From positions 434,001 to 498,000 of the forward strand of contig SSNU01000119.1 of assembly GCA_012064415.1 (NCBI GenBank): 64,000 nt of DNA, in the 5' to 3' direction. The notes below the pieces were generated by a model that ran no database searches, was not told where the DNA came from, and saw only the letters and a program-made list of their open reading frames with translations. Source of the stretch: Gyrodactylus bullatarudis. Taxonomy: Eukaryota > Platyhelminthes > Monogenea > Gyrodactylidea > Gyrodactylidae. Below, piece by piece: positions 24,001-37,765 of this stretch. A program made the translations under genes and the position numbers. Every line of letters begins with the position of its first letter. The stretch's first letter is position 1.

Positions 24001-27000
24001 TTAAGACTAAACTTGTTACTTATTTGTAGGGTACATTTCGTCTTGAAGGAATAAAAATTCAATAAATCTCCATTTTTCAGCATGAGTAAAGCAGAATTCT
24101 CACATTTTTATCAACAGTTTCGGAATCAGTTATATTCAAATTAACATCAACCGTAGTCTCTTTTGGCTCATGGATTACTTGACCATCAATGAGGATATCT
24201 GTGTCAGATGCATCCAACTGGACGTACTCACTATGACCCATTGGTTGCTCATCAAATTCCTCGCCATTCGTACAACTTTCGGTCATGTTGACGTTTTCAA
24301 CATTGTCCAATGTTTGCCAAGTTAGGCCTCGATCATGTGTGATGACAGTGACAAGTTTATGGTCGAAGATAAACTTTGAAGCTAGATAGGTTCCACGGAA
24401 GCTATCGATTTTCTGGAAATCATGAACCTTTTCCGGTCGATTGTAAAAATGATACGTAAGAGAAGGTGTAAAGACACGTCCTGTAGCATCAGATCGATAT
24501 AATGTTCCATAGCCAGCATCTAAAATGAGTGAAGAAAACCGATTAATCTTTCTTTTGTGACCCCAACTTCTTATTGTTACACAGTTCAACTACAACATGT
24601 GATAATAAACAATAAAAACTTATTATTCAAACCATATTATACTGACTACAAGAGGACAGCTCTATTTTTTTTAGATATACTATATCTCACTTGTCTTCTA
24701 TAATTTTTATGAGACATTTTCTAACTAATCTTTCTAACATTTCTCGTGTATTCCCATCTCAAAACATATTTTAAAGACTTGAAAGAAAAAATCAGATTGA
24801 TTCTCCAAGTTCAAAATTCAAAGTGAATGAAGCCGCCTTTCTGGTCAGTTATGAGTATTGAACAGATTGAAAACTAAAGCTAGTTGACATCAAGATGAGA
24901 ATTTACCAAAAAACTCAATATTTCCTGCTTTAAATCTTCGAAATCGATTTTGACTTTTCAGAGAAAAATGTTGAGTTTTTTGTAATAAATGAATAGTGAG
25001 TTCTTATCTTCATATCGATTAGGTTCTTGATCAAATAAATTCATCCTGTATATTCTGTAGAATTCATTAAAATTTTTGTACTTTGTTTATTTTGAATTTT
25101 AAACTCATTATAGAATAAATGAAGGAAAGTGAACCCACGCACATACACACAAACACATGAAACTGCTATAAACAGAGTGAGAAGGGATCTTCATCAAATC
25201 TACACACTCATATCCCATCCCATCACATCGGATCAGGTAAAGGAAATTTCCATCTTTATTTATCCCATACAAACTGTAATAATATCCTAGAAGTACATAT
25301 CATCAATTACTTTTAATCTATAAAAGAATTCCCTTATTGAAATATATATATTGATATGTGGACTAAATTGTATGTTCCCAAATGACATTAAAAAATTTCA
25401 ATTTATTTGTAAATTGGATCTACCCCTGTTGTTCACCAAGAAAGGATCCAGGAAAATATCACCAATTTCTCAATGCACAGGTATAAAATACACAGTGAGA
25501 GGCGATGAGACGAGTAGAAATTTAATATCCTGTAATGTCTTTTAACATTTTTGTAGATGAATATACCTTTCCATGCTTCTGGAATAAGATAAACAAAATT
25601 GTGAATTTTTTTAAATTTAAAACGTTTTATGACCTATCAAAATTATGATATTCGTGAAAAATAAGAGAAATTTCGTTTTGAGCTATTAAAAAACTATTTT
25701 TAAAGGATTTAAGTCATCTTTACAACTTTATGTAAAGGAATAATGTAAATTCAAGTTAAAATTATAAATACAAAACAATAAAAAACGTTCTAAATTTGAA
25801 AATTTTCACAATTTTGTTTATCTTATTCCAGAAGCATGGAAAGGTATTTTGAAGCGAAATTCGGTGAGATTATATTTAAATACTTGAAGATTAGTTTTTT
25901 CATATCGATGGACGATTTAAGTAATTTTGCAAAATTTGGTCCAAGTCCAATGTTTATCACTATTTTGGAGAAATAATTAGAAAAGGTATCACCGGACAAG
26001 TTCCCCATTACGGGGAAAAGAACAATTCCGATTCAAATATTCAAACACAATACGATAGTAATCTTGATAGTTTCAAGACTAACAAAATGGTACGTTAAAC
26101 AAGAGTTATTATGGATCTTATTACACGTTTGGGACTAAGAATGGGGGCTTTTACTCAATGAGACAACTTCAACATACATTTTATTCTTCAAAGCCAAAAT
26201 TCAAACAAACTCAGCACAAACTCAGGAGAGATAATTGATTACTCTTTTTGTTTGAACTTATCACAAACTATATTAAATTTCTAAAATCGATAAAGCTTTT
26301 GGGCAGATTGACATTAATGTTAGAGATAGATTTTATTTTACAAATTTTCTGATCAAGCTGAAAATATTGCATTAACTTTTTCAAGCAGCATTCAAAGATT
26401 TCTACCAAAATCGTCTAAATTTCTAGTCCCCTTTGGAGTCTCAAATCTTTCAAAATAAAATCCAAAATCTACTCCTAATGTAAACCAAATTGACATGAAG
26501 ATGAGAATTTACTATTCTTACAAAAAACTGGGTAGAGAAAAATAATTTTTCGAATTCTAAAACGGAATGAGCTAACAAGATGTGGATATTCGAAAAAATT
26601 CCGGAAAAATTCAATCTGACCGAAGTTAGGCCGCTTTTCGAATTTCGAAAATGCATCAAACTTCTACTCTTTCAACTTTTGAGCCCAAAATTTTTATCGA
26701 TTTCGATGTTTCAAAGCAGTTAAGTGATGATCAGGACATCCAAAATTATGCTTCAGCATATTTGGAATATTTTTGATTATTTTCAGCCTTAGTGAATAAA
26801 GAATATTTTTAGACTATTTTGATGTCATCATGAATTTAATCAGACTATTTGAATGAAAAACACAACCCTTTTCTCATTTTGAGTATAGTAACTAATATTT
26901 AATCTTGTTTCCAATTGATAGTTCACATAATCAAGGATTGTCTATAGAGTTTCTTACCTTTCTACAGGTGAATATAGAATATGATCACTTAACTGCTTTG

Positions 27001-30000
27001 AATCATCGAAACTGAATAAAATTTTGGGCTCAAAAGTTGAAAAAGTGGAAATTTGGTGCATTTTCGAAACTCGAAAAGCGGCCTAATTTTGGTCAGATTG
27101 AATTTTTTCGAATATTCACATCTTATTAACTTATTCCGTTTAAGAATTGAAAAAATTATTTTAAATAAAAAAATATTGAGTTTTTTGTAAAAGTGGTAAA
27201 TTCTCATCTTCTTGTCAATTTGGTTTATGTTTTTTGTTTGGAGCCATCAGAGAACTTTCAAAATCATTTTTGCAGATTTGTTTATAGATATGAGAGCATT
27301 CAGGGGGCATTTCGTCTTGGACAAAAATATGCAAGATCCTGTAGTGATCACACCTCGGAAAATCATCGTTTCAGATCTTTAGAACCTTTTTTCTAAAGGT
27401 CAGGAAAGTTAGAAAATGAATTTAATCACTTTCTTCACTCTGTGAATTGAAATGTCATAATTCATCCGGAAGCGATTTCTACTGATTTCAAATTCAAATT
27501 CATATTTCTCAAGTATTTTGCAATAAAAACATTTTTTGTATTCAGTCCCATTACTTATCAAACAACCTAATGTAATATAAATTATCAAAATAAGCCGAAT
27601 AGAAAAAGTAAAAAGTTCAATAAAAAATTGCTGCTAAAAGTCTTTCTCAGAGCATATTGAATTCTCTACTTTTGTCTCAGATTTGCTGTTCCATTTCACT
27701 ACACAATGAGTCCAAGTGTAGACCCAATGAACCGATTACATTCTCTCCATGTTGTACTCTTGTAGAGAATCAATTTCTAGCAACAAGATGAAGTAAGCCA
27801 TCTCTATTTCTCGCTTTCTATCTGTGGTGTGAATCTATCAGAGGTCAATTTGTACAACGCTAGCCTTTTTTTTCGCTTTTCATTCTATAGCATCAGAAAT
27901 CAAACAGAAGAAAAAGAAATAAAGAACTAAGGTCAGAGAATTGAATTCAGTTGATAATCACAGTTAGTTATCAAACAGGGCTGTATTTTGCGCATTAAAA
28001 CAGGATGAGTTATCAGTGGATAATGCCCTGTAAGTTAGCTCCTTGTCCTTATCAAAATCGGGCTTTGCACAAAATTTAATAGCCTCCTAGAATGGTAATT
28101 AAACGCTGTGATTGTTAATACAATAATTACATGACATTGATCTCTTGAACGGGGTGAAGTTTAGGTCATGTTATTTACATCGAGAATGAACTTGTTTTAG
28201 CGATGCATCCATCTCATGGTACTACAATGAAATGATGGGATTTTATATTGTTGCATTATAATTATAATTAGCATTATTTCTGGGTAACCATTAACAATTC
28301 AGTGTTCTATAAAATTCTGACTGTCGAAATAAAAACAAATATTTCAGGGAAATTTCAGTTCTAAAAAGTTTATTTCTCAAATCTAAAACACTTTTTCATT
28401 TAAAACCTATTTTTATTAATTAAAATAAAGGCAACAATGTGGAATTCTCCTTGAAAAAATAAAATTTAAATATTAATTCGTGTAATATTTTCGAGGATAA
28501 ATTGAAGGGAATCAGTCGATAATCCCTTATTGTCATTAATTACTTTTTGGCTTTGTTGGAAAACCTATTAAATCTACTCTTGTTATTAGACATTTCAGAT
28601 TTTCCAGAATGTATTGTCCCAGTTACAGCCCAATAATATTTTCTTTGTTTCCAACAACGAAAAAATTGAAAGGTTTCAATAAAAAAATCTTTATTGCAAA
28701 CAATTCGAGCCAATAAAGATAGAACTGAAGGTTATTTTTAACTTGAACTCTCTACATTTGAAATGATCTGATCTGATACAGGCAATTTCATTTTTGTTTG
28801 ATATTGCTTCTTCGATAATGAGGGGGCATTTATTAGATATCTGGCCACCCAAAAGAATGAAACTGTATTTATTACCATGACTTCTTTTTGGAAAAGTAAC
28901 CTGTCTCGGATAAATATTTTCATCTACGATAAAAAATATGAAAGCCCACTACCTTTCTCGCTCATAGTTTGATTCGGCGCCATCTTGAAAATTTCGGCGG
29001 AATCATCATTGAATTTTCTTAGAGATGAATATTTTCGACAATCTCCTGTTAACTGAGTCTAAATTAAGATGAGACAAACAAAAATTCTAAATCTATTTTT
29101 AGTTTACAGTCTCCTGGGAAATTTAGATTAACAGTCAATCAACTAATATTCCGTTGTTTTTTTCATTCATAAAATATTTCCTCGTAAGCTTACTATAATT
29201 TTATAAAAATACTATTCATTGAGAAATATTGATGGAAAATTCTTGATTTTGATTGGTTGAAAAATAATGTACAATCTAAAATAGTGCATGAATAATTATA
29301 ATGATAAAGACAGACTCACCCTCATTCTGATCCATGTGGAGGAAGGCGCAGAAATTGTTGACTTCAATTATGTCAAAGATCTGGAATATGGAAATTTATT
29401 TAGTTACATTCTTGTTTGAAGAAGAGTGCTTTCCCATCTTTTAACTTCTTAGATTGTAACAAAATCCTAAAGGATACTTGTCCATCTTATGGGTATTTCT
29501 CTCAAGTATTTCCTCTCAGTGTGTGTCTCTCTCTCTATGTCGTGAGTTATCCTAATGATCCTGATTTTTATGATTTAGAATTGCACAAACGTGAATTAGC
29601 ATTAAAAACAATGAGGAAATAACTCTCAACCCCATAAATTATTCAGAGAGACAGCATTGTCGACAACAAGTTCACTTCTTCCAAGGTCAAAAATATGAGG
29701 AATCTATTGAGTACACTGGCATTTCTAGAGTTTCGTTTATCTAACAAATATGGTAGATGAGAATTTAGGAAACACCCAATATTAAAGTGTAAAAGTCAAC
29801 ATAATATTTTTTCGACCATTTTGACTGTTTTAAAACTGAAATGCAATGCAATCAGTATGACGACGGAAGTAAATATTCATACAGTAATTCTATTTATATA
29901 CTACACCCAATTTTATGAATTATTAAAAAACACGTATTTTTCGATAGATTGCCTATTTAATTGCTTCTATAGAATCTTAAAGTGAATAATATTGTACTGA

Positions 30001-33000
30001 TAAATAACTGTCTCAAAGTCCTTGGACATTCTATACTTTATTAAGGATCGTTTGATGGGAAAATAATTAAAATCCAGCTTCTCCAATTAGTTACTGATAG
30101 CAGTAGGTGTATAATGTTCCATGATCGAGTTCTGAAAGACTTGAAACTAGAGAAATGGAAAAATATAAAAGTGTGTGTGTTGATGGGATAAATAACAACA
30201 GGTTTAGTCGTTATTCTTTACCGAAATTTCATCCAAAGGCAAAAGAAAACTACTGGATGAGAAATGAATCTATACAGAATTATAATTTTTGAAAATCAAA
30301 TGTCCTAGTTTCAAGAGAAACGTGAAAAATGGGATGACTTGATGAAAAAGAAAGAAAAAAATATTTTTCATTCGTCACAATATCCCAAATGTGATTCATC
30401 ACCCCCTTAGATGGACCATTGATGCATGAAGAATTAAAATATATTCTCTCCCTCTTAATACTGGGTAGATGATGATTTTCAAAATCAAATCTGATTAATA
30501 ATCATGATTTTAAATATTTTTCGGCGCGTAAATTTCTTTAAACGAATAAAGTTTTTGTTAGTAAAGCAGTTTTATTGAAGGGACAAGGAATTTTATAATC
30601 CTTTTCGATTTAAGTTATTAGTGTCAGTTAAAGGGATCGCAATAATACAGCACAAGAATCAAACGGCAAGAATGACAAGTCGGCATATATTAGATAACCT
30701 AGAATTTTTACAGGTTATAGATTCTGTCTGATTGATAAAAAAGAGAAAGAGTCTATGGATAAGACAAGAAACCGCAATATTTCACATGTCTCAATTTAGA
30801 ATCAGGATAAATCGAGATGGGAGATCATGAAAAAAAAACCAATCTACGCAGTTTAACATCGTGTATACATTCCCTGATTGACTTGGTAATAATTTAAGTT
30901 AACTACTTTCAATTTAAATCTGGGGAGCCATATGAAAAAAATGTTTGATTAGACTAAATTTGAGGATTCTAGAAACAAATAAACATTACAAAAGCAAAGG
31001 GAGATTCACCCTTGGTAATGTTTATCCAGGGTGTTTTTTTTCTACGATAAAAATGTCAGGTAAGGTTTTTGTCCTGCAGTGATTGGAAGCAGGAGGAATC
31101 TCCAAGTTGAAATATCACTGAATCAGGGATATAAAACTATGCTATTGAATTAGATAGATGAATCAAGATGGGGTCTAAATGTGTGGATTAAAATTTGGCA
31201 AGATAAAATAATTTCTAATCATGCTACGTACGAGACAGACAGAGTTAAGTTCCCTCTTTGATAAGACACATTCAAGGTTTGCTGATTAAATATATATTTG
31301 GAAGAATAAATTTGAAAGTTAAATGTAATTCTGATCAAATTCAGCTTGTAACACTTTTAGTTTGGTGATTTTAGAAACCAAAAATAATAAAATTTCATTG
31401 AAAATATGAAATATTTGGTTTTATGTAGACAAGTCCGATAAAAGAAGGGTTAATTCCAAAAATCACCCCAAGAAAATTTCAACGCTTCCTCAAATCATTT
31501 ATTCTTATTTCAAAATTCCCCTCTCTACCAGATTTATTGTCAGATAAGTTTTTTGAACGGTTAAACTTCCATTCAAAGATTAAAAGTGAACTTTCTACTT
31601 ATATAGAAGTTCTATAATAGAACCTTAGATGTAAAAAAACATACGCGAATCTAGGTTCTTACAAATTTTCACTACCCCTAAAGAAGATCTATATTATTTT
31701 TCTCAAGATCGAAATAGGGAAATAAGAAGAGTTGTTAATTACAACAAACTCCAATTTTCTTGTAGTTTTGCAAAAATTAATGGATATCCCTGTAAACATC
31801 TGAGCGGCGAAGTTAGAAGTTTCCCTTGAAAAGTATGTCCCAAATGAGAATAAAAATTTATCTTCTTGAAAGTAGCTTACTCGGAGATTATCATGCTCTG
31901 TGACGCCGAAAATCTGAAGAAGTCGGAGCTTGAAGGTTGCAAAAAAACGTGGAAGACCATGTAAAAGCCGTAAAAAATCAAGAGCTGAAATAAAGTTTAA
32001 TGAAATTTAGTGTTGAATAAAATAATTTTTAAAAAGTTTCTCTTGGAAATTTTTGGAGTGATTATTGGAAAAAAACAGATATCAGAATACTCCTAATCAG
32101 AGGACTCCGTTGATCAGATTATGAATCAATAGTCTACGGCACTCCCAAGCGCGAGATTTACTAGATTTTTATTTGAAAAAATTATTAAAATAGTTATGAG
32201 AATCTGGTACAAGTTTGATAAGAACTTGACAAATATATATGGATTAAAATCTTGTCGCTGTTAGCTGAACCCTAATGAAGAAAGTGTAGGATTAGAATTC
32301 ATGTAGGCTGAAGATTACTAGTGGAATATGGTACAAAATTATTCACTTTAAGATTCTATAGAAGCAATTAAATAGGCAATCTATCGAAAAATACGTGTTT
32401 TTTAATAATTCATAAAATTGGGTGTAGTATATAAATAGAATTACTGTATGAATATTTACTTCCGTCGTCATACTGATTGCATTGCATGTCAGTTGTTAAT
32501 AATTACCATAATAATAAAATAGTAGGAGAATATTGAATAGGATTGCTTTTTCGCAAGGTATTTTTCTAAACTTTCTCATTGAAATATTGGCTATCATGAA
32601 AGATTCAGCAAATAGAGTTCAAGCTATTGCACATATGAAGAAAGAAAAACTATTTTCTTGGAAAAACTCAACTCTCTTTGAATTAGTATAGCACTATTTT
32701 GACGAATGATAGAGCTGAGATATTTTTTATTCCAATAGGGTGGTAAACGAAGTGTTTTCTTAGGCTTAAATGAGTTGTTTAAATGGTATGTGTCTTTAAC
32801 GACACCGTGGGACTTTGAGGGTTAAACATTAATGTATCTTGGCAATCTCGAAACCAGTGATATAGTTAAACAAATGTGTTCTACATAGATTTCTTCAAGA
32901 CCCTAAAAGTAACAAGGTTTTTGTTCTAAATACACTTTTTTATCAACTCTCAATTTATCATGTTATTATGAAAGAAAGTTGTTTTGTCTACAGATGCCTG

Positions 33001-36000
33001 AAGAATTGTTTTTGGCTTCAAGCAGCAATCAATGATTAATTATACAGTGGAAGAAAAAGAACAAAATATAAGTTTGAATTGTTGTTGTTTTACAGGAAAA
33101 GTACATGTCAGACAAGTTGCTTTTTCTCTCAGCCATATTTTCATTTCAATTGTATTTCATGTATAAAAATGGGTTGAAATCCAAATGAGTCATAACTAGG
33201 GCATCAAAAAATAGGACGCTATTCCCTTTTTTTAGGACCCTAAAATTTAGGCAACTACAAAAATTAGGACTTAATGAAAAAAATTTAGGACAAATAGAAA
33301 TATATTTTCTTATTGATTTAATTAAAGAGATCTATTCACATGTAAGAAAACATAATATTCGAAGCGGCTATCTGAAAAGTGTCTTTTATCAGTAAACAAG
33401 TTCTTCATGATAGAAAAGGATCTCTCTACATCACAAGAAGTAGACTGTGCATTTTGAACCAAAGAATATATGTAAGGGTCTATATTGTCTTTTGTCATTT
33501 CGACTACTTCTTTTGCGTCATTTTCATTGAGCCTCTTCAGAAGATAATTCCTCAGTTGTAGCGGATCTTCTCCTAGGTTCAGATTGATAAGCCTAGTATA
33601 GGCATCTTTCAACTTGAGATTTGGATCCTCAAATGATGGTAATTGAAAAATAATTGGAAGTAAGACTGACAAGTTCAGAAAGTAAATCCTTGTTTTCCAA
33701 TGACTTTTTGGCTCTTTGAACAATAAGGCCATCCTCATCAATTGCCTGTACTATTCGTTTTACTTCTTGGAGGTTCTTAGAATAGTATTCCGTCGCCTTG
33801 AGCCATGTTCCCCAACGAGTAACAACTGGCGCTGGAGGCTGGCCAATGTTGTCGAACAAAATTTGATGTGCTCGATTCTTCTTACAAAGAGCTTTCACCG
33901 AGGCGATCAACTCATTTACTGAGTTGTACCCATCTTTAACTTTCATCGAAATGTTGTTTAATAGATGGCACAGACAGGTCACGTGGAAAAGGTTTGGGTA
34001 TGAGAGTTTCAAGGCTGATGTTGCAGCAGTATTATATCGTACAGCGTCTGTTAGTAGGAGGTTGAACTTGGAACGGTCGACTTTGATTAAGATTAGAGCA
34101 TCCTGTATAATTTGAACAAGAACGGCAGAACACATTGAACGATCAAGTCTCATAGATTTGGCCAAATATGAAACGCTGGGGTTACTTAGTATTCCTATCA
34201 GGCAATTAACATATTTGTTACCATTTATATCCGCTTCATCGACAATTAAAAATACATTTTGGTTCTGGCAATATTGAATTAACTTCTGGATTTTATTTTG
34301 ATATTCTCCCTCAACCATTCTACGATAGCTTTCGTGGGACTTGAGAGTAAAGTTAAAGGACTTTTGGAAGAAGTTTCTCAAATCAGGATCATTTAACTTC
34401 CACAATGGTATGTCCATCTTAAGAAATAATTCCAATAACGAAAGATGCGTCGTGGAAGGCTGTTCAACGAATTTTTGTTGGCTGGATGTGGTGGCTAATC
34501 TGGCCTGATGATGAATACTTGATCGATGTTGTTGTATATAGTATTCCTTGTTGTTTGATACAATTTTTGAGCAAATCTTGCAGTAAAGCTCATCGTTTGG
34601 GTTCATTTGGAATTCCGATGGATATTTCGTAACCACTCGCATAGTCTTCATGTGTGGTGTAGCTCCTATCCTTGGCATTTTGAAAATGAATTGAATTGAA
34701 TAAGGCTTTGTAAAACCTACATTTGTAGACCAATGAAATGAGAGACCCCAAGCCCCTGAAATTACAGCAAGTCATTTATGGTAAGGAGAAAGTTTATTTA
34801 GAAATAGGATTAACGTGTGACTTTGTCAGAAAATATGAAGTAAAAATTAGGACCTAATAATAGGCCTTAATAAAAAATAGGCCCTGAAACAAAATTTAGG
34901 ACCTTATCAGGCCTTAATAAATTTCAAACCAGTTGAGTAATCAAAACATGAATTGAATTTATATGGATAGAAATGAAAATAGACCTCAAACAGCCAAAAG
35001 GACTTTTAGGACTTTTTGAGGCCCTAGTCATAACCCATAAAATTGTGATTAATTCTTTCATCCCCTTTTTTATACATAAATTAATTAACTAATTAATTGT
35101 ACCAGGAAATGGAGATATTTTCAAAGTATATCTCCAGCGTCTTTTGCCTGTAATTTTAGTATGAGTGTGTGAAAGAAAACAATAAAATGTTTTCCCTCAT
35201 GTATTTATCAGTGGAAAATTAATGTACAAACACCTTGCTGTAAAATTAAATGCATTCATAAGGATGATAATTAAGTCTGAAAGGAATCGTTTGTCTGAAG
35301 ACACTCTTGGAGATTTATGTGTTCTCCCTTTGTTATTGAAATTCAAATGGAAAAAAATCTATTGTTTACTAAACGACACGATAACTAATAACTTGCTCAA
35401 TATCTCATAATACGGCCCTCTATCATAACGCCAAATACCCTTCCAAACGAAACGATCAATACTTCTTTAGTGTTCTTTTATAGTTGTTTATATCAGAAAA
35501 ATAAAAAAGGCTGAAAGGAATCGTCTCAAGACATTCATAGAGATTTATATTGTTTACTACAAAGCACGATAACTGATAACTTGCTCAAAATTGCATGTCA
35601 ACTACGTTATAAATTTACAAAGAAAAAAACGGTTAACCTTTGAATTATAATGATATTGAAAAATTGTTAGAAAATCCTTCTGACCAAAAAGTTTTCACTA
35701 AACTAATAGTAGTTATATTATACATGTATTAGAGGTCAACCGATGAATGTATTCACTCGATTCACAAGAATTATTGATTCGACAGAGAAAAAAAGTAATT
35801 TAGCCGTATTAACAAGTATTTACCCCAATCAATGTACATTTATCACAAGGGTTGAGGACGAAAATTGTTGAAAACTCACCGAATCCTTGAGTATCCTGGG
35901 TAGAAAGGCTCTCTTGAAAATCGCATTTCGATCCGAGGCCACTTTGAGCTCGTATTTATCACCCAGATGACCAGTTATTGTCAGGGCATAGAGGAAAATG

Positions 36001-36814
36001 TTTGATGAGAACATGTCAGGCTCCTCTTTTTTACCTGCAGCGGTAGATGTCCCCTTTGGTGCCCATATTTTGACAACATTTTCGAGGATTTTATCGTCAT
36101 CCAAAGTTTTAAAGTCATACTTGTACAATTCATAGTTTTTCTCTAAAACAGATAGAATATTACAACCGCTTACTTGAGATCAACTTTGTATAGTAAATAT
36201 GGCTGGCATCATCATAGGAATACCTCGACCAGAATATTTCACTGACATTTTCGAGAATTTTAACCCAATTATCTCCATTGTCCGTGGTTAAGTAGACATC
36301 GTTGAATTTCGACGACTTGAACATTATCACCATAGGCAATCTGGGATTGAAGAAAAAGTTCCCCTCAGTGTGAAAATCCAGAGGTTTCTTTAGCCAGGAA
36401 TTTCCAAGGTCATTACTCATGTAAAGAAACATTCGGCTAGGATTCACGGTTGACTTTCCAACGAGATAAATGAAATCTCCAGAGTTTTTTAGTAAGCCAA
36501 AATTTTTATCAACCATTAATAAGCTGTCAAAGTTTTTGTTGAGAAATTGGAAAGATTTCCCTGAATCAGTGCTACGAAAAATCTCTGAAGGTAAATCCTG
36601 ATTCGATGTAGATATAGCAAATAGAGTCTTGTGAACTTTACCGAGCCATGATAATTGTAAAGTATCGTGGCTGTTGTTGAAATTGAACTCCTTGAAAAAG
36701 CATTAAAAGTGAACGTACGGGTTTAATTTTGAATTCTCCATCAACTGAGAATTGTGGACAATTTTCTTCTATCGCTCTCAGAGAGAAAATGAAAAACAGT
36801 AAAGGAATTATCAT
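21064..36814 (-). CDS. SORT1: Sortilin (VPS10-domain sorting receptor)
   Basis: Eleven exons, with all phases matching: 36814-36719, 36690-36174, 36142-35880, 29380-29320, 24519-24104, 24041-23859, 22372-22051, 21989-21896, 21836-21762, 21698-21497 and 21375-21064. They give about 846 aa (human sortilin is 831). A signal peptide (MIIPLLFFIF...) precedes the VPS10 beta-propeller, with LYRSDATG, FISQDGGATWNK and VYLTTDNGDNW as blade motifs. The Cys-rich 10CC module ends near GYQKHPGNKCQGG. A transmembrane helix at about residues 749-770 and a cytosolic tail with YSRF, a YxxPhi-type sorting signal, follow. The family carries ligands between Golgi and endosomes. No obvious furin-cleaved propeptide is present. 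Introns 1 and 2 are 28 and 31 nt, whereas intron 3 (29381-35879) and intron 4 are several kb and full of mobile elements. Confidence 0.88.
22946..23145. repeat. Hairpin MITE in sortilin intron 6
   Basis: ATATTCATCAGTTAAAATTA... at 22946 returns in reverse complement, ending near 23145, with a short loop around 23035-23050. Arms are about 90 bp with a few mismatches. It is non-coding and could form a strong RNA or DNA hairpin. Confidence 0.75.
25563..25847. repeat. Hairpin MITE, family B (sortilin intron 4)
   Basis: The ends are near-perfect inverted repeats of about 45 bp containing CCATGCTTCTGGAATAAGAT. The centre is A/T-rich and non-coding. The related, more diverged copy is at about 18766-19015. 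Confidence 0.75.
26480..27225. repeat. MITE family A, full-length copy (sortilin intron 4)
   Basis: The outer ends TAAACCAAATTGACATGAAG and its reverse complement near 27205-27225 define terminal inverted repeats over 30 bp long. Inner arms at about 26590-26728 and 26985-27110 are also inverted copies and match the repeat at the start of the window. Partial relatives lie at about 24890-25015 and 54430-54632. Short frames in it are not genes. Confidence 0.7.
29841..32487. mobile_element. Element with 157-bp terminal inverted repeats, no visible transposase
   Basis: Bases 29841-29997 and 32331-32487 are inverted copies with a single mismatch seen. Between them are 2.3 kb with no coding frame I can support, and a copy of the 6.0-kb dispersed repeat at 32157-32235. 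The near-identity suggests fairly recent activity. No convincing flanking target duplication was found. It lies in sortilin intron 3. Confidence 0.65.
33197..35026 (-). mobile_element. hAT transposon, complete ends (sortilin intron 3)
   Basis: An 8-bp target duplication GTCATAAC lies at 33189-33196 and 35027-35034. The ends start TAGGGCATCAAAAA and, in reverse complement, TAGGGCCTCAAAAA, typical of hAT elements. The element is about 1,830 bp and carries its transposase gene on the minus strand. The flanks are rich in repeated AATTTAGGAC/ATTAGGACC motifs, probably subterminal transposase-binding repeats. Preserved ends and duplication indicate insertion after the host intron already existed. 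Confidence 0.88.
33322..34678 (-). pseudogene. hAT transposase with BED-type zinc finger, frameshifted
   Basis: The start at 34678 is followed by a BED-like zinc finger (CKICSK then two His, about residues 33-56). A DDE-type hAT core follows, with LIVDEAD and TDAVRYNT. The C-terminal dimerisation region, with DVERSFS near 33430, is in a different frame, reached by one shift around 33650. So this copy is probably inactive, unless a tiny unrecognised intron restores the frame. The N-terminus resembles CGGBP1-like hAT-derived proteins. It sits inside the complete hAT element and codes on the same strand as sortilin. Confidence 0.8.
35276..35595. repeat. Diverged direct duplication
   Basis: The block CTGAAAGGAATCGTTTGTCT... 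to ATAACTTGCTCAATA (35276-35402) recurs in shortened form at about 35511-35595. The copies are imperfect and non-coding; the 62-codon frame over the first copy is not conserved in the second. Confidence 0.55.
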
Positions 36815-37461
36815 TCTCAATAAATTTGAAAAGAAATCCTTTAACCTTGAATGTATGTAAACAAAAACTATTCTTATAATTGATTTTGTTTGGTCGTATG
36901 TTAGTGAATATAATTTAAATTGTTCTTAATTATCATAAGTCAATTATGCTCTAATTTTGCAACTTTTTCTATAAAATTGTATCCAAAATATATAAGAATC
37001 TGCTTAACTACTTTAAAGTAAAAAGGTTATTACACTAAATTTTTTGACGAAACAGTATTTATTGTAAAAATTATGATTTTACTTATCCATTTAAAAATTT
37101 TAACTGACGAATTTTTTGTATTAATATATTTATTTTTGAAATAATAATGTTATTGTTTGAAAATAATAACAAAAATTTTTGTCGAGAAATTGGAAAAAAT
37201 CTAACCCTATCCCTTATAATAATAATTGATGGTTTGACTTATTAATCTCATTGAGTTTTTTATACTTGTTTTTTTTTTAATTTGTATATAAATAAATCAA
37301 GTATAAATTTATTTTTTTAATTTTCAATTACCTTTTTTTCAGAATCAGTTTATTCAATACAGAACCATCATAAACTCTATTTAAATTTTTACTATTTAGC
37401 TGTACTATGTATTTTATAAATCAACTACTGTAGAATAAATTCTTTCTGATTAAATTTTTTT

Positions 37462-37690
37462 TTAGCTTTTTGTGCTATCTAAAATAGAGATTTAACGAAT
37501 TTTTACCTTTGATTAAATCAAAGTTTTCCGTGAAATTTCCACTTATAATTTTGATAACAGTAATGTGGGAGATCCAAAATAACTGAAAATTCTTTTGCAA
37601 TCCCATGCATAGTCGTGCATTGTCCATTTTCCCTAAATTCTCTTGTAGGCATACTGGAATAACAAAATTTAACAGAAATGATCCTAACAT
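37462..37690 (-). CDS. Possible small secreted protein
   Basis: An ATG at 37690 begins MLGSFLLNFVIPVCLQ, which looks like a signal peptide. The frame runs to a donor at 37506 and, after a possible 28-nt intron (37506-37479), ends five codons later at 37462, giving about 66 aa. AATAAA follows within about 100 bp. No family is recognised, and an in-frame Met further upstream (37765) is possible. The minute intron matches this genome's style, but without homology this stays tentative. Confidence 0.3.
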
Positions 37691-37765
37691 GATTCTATTA
37701 CTGTTTTCATTCAAAATCCCTTGAAGCTTTATCAGCAAGAAAGATATTCGAAATTTTAGTGTCAC

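Noticed and set aside
28738..28923. Extra sortilin exon in the intron between 29320 and 24519
   Set aside because: The frame has no VPS10 similarity, and the flanking exons already join in phase with continuous family sequence.
37475..37765. Upstream exon of sortilin
   Set aside because: Sortilin already has its own signal-peptide exon at 36814-36719 joined in phase by a 28-nt intron.
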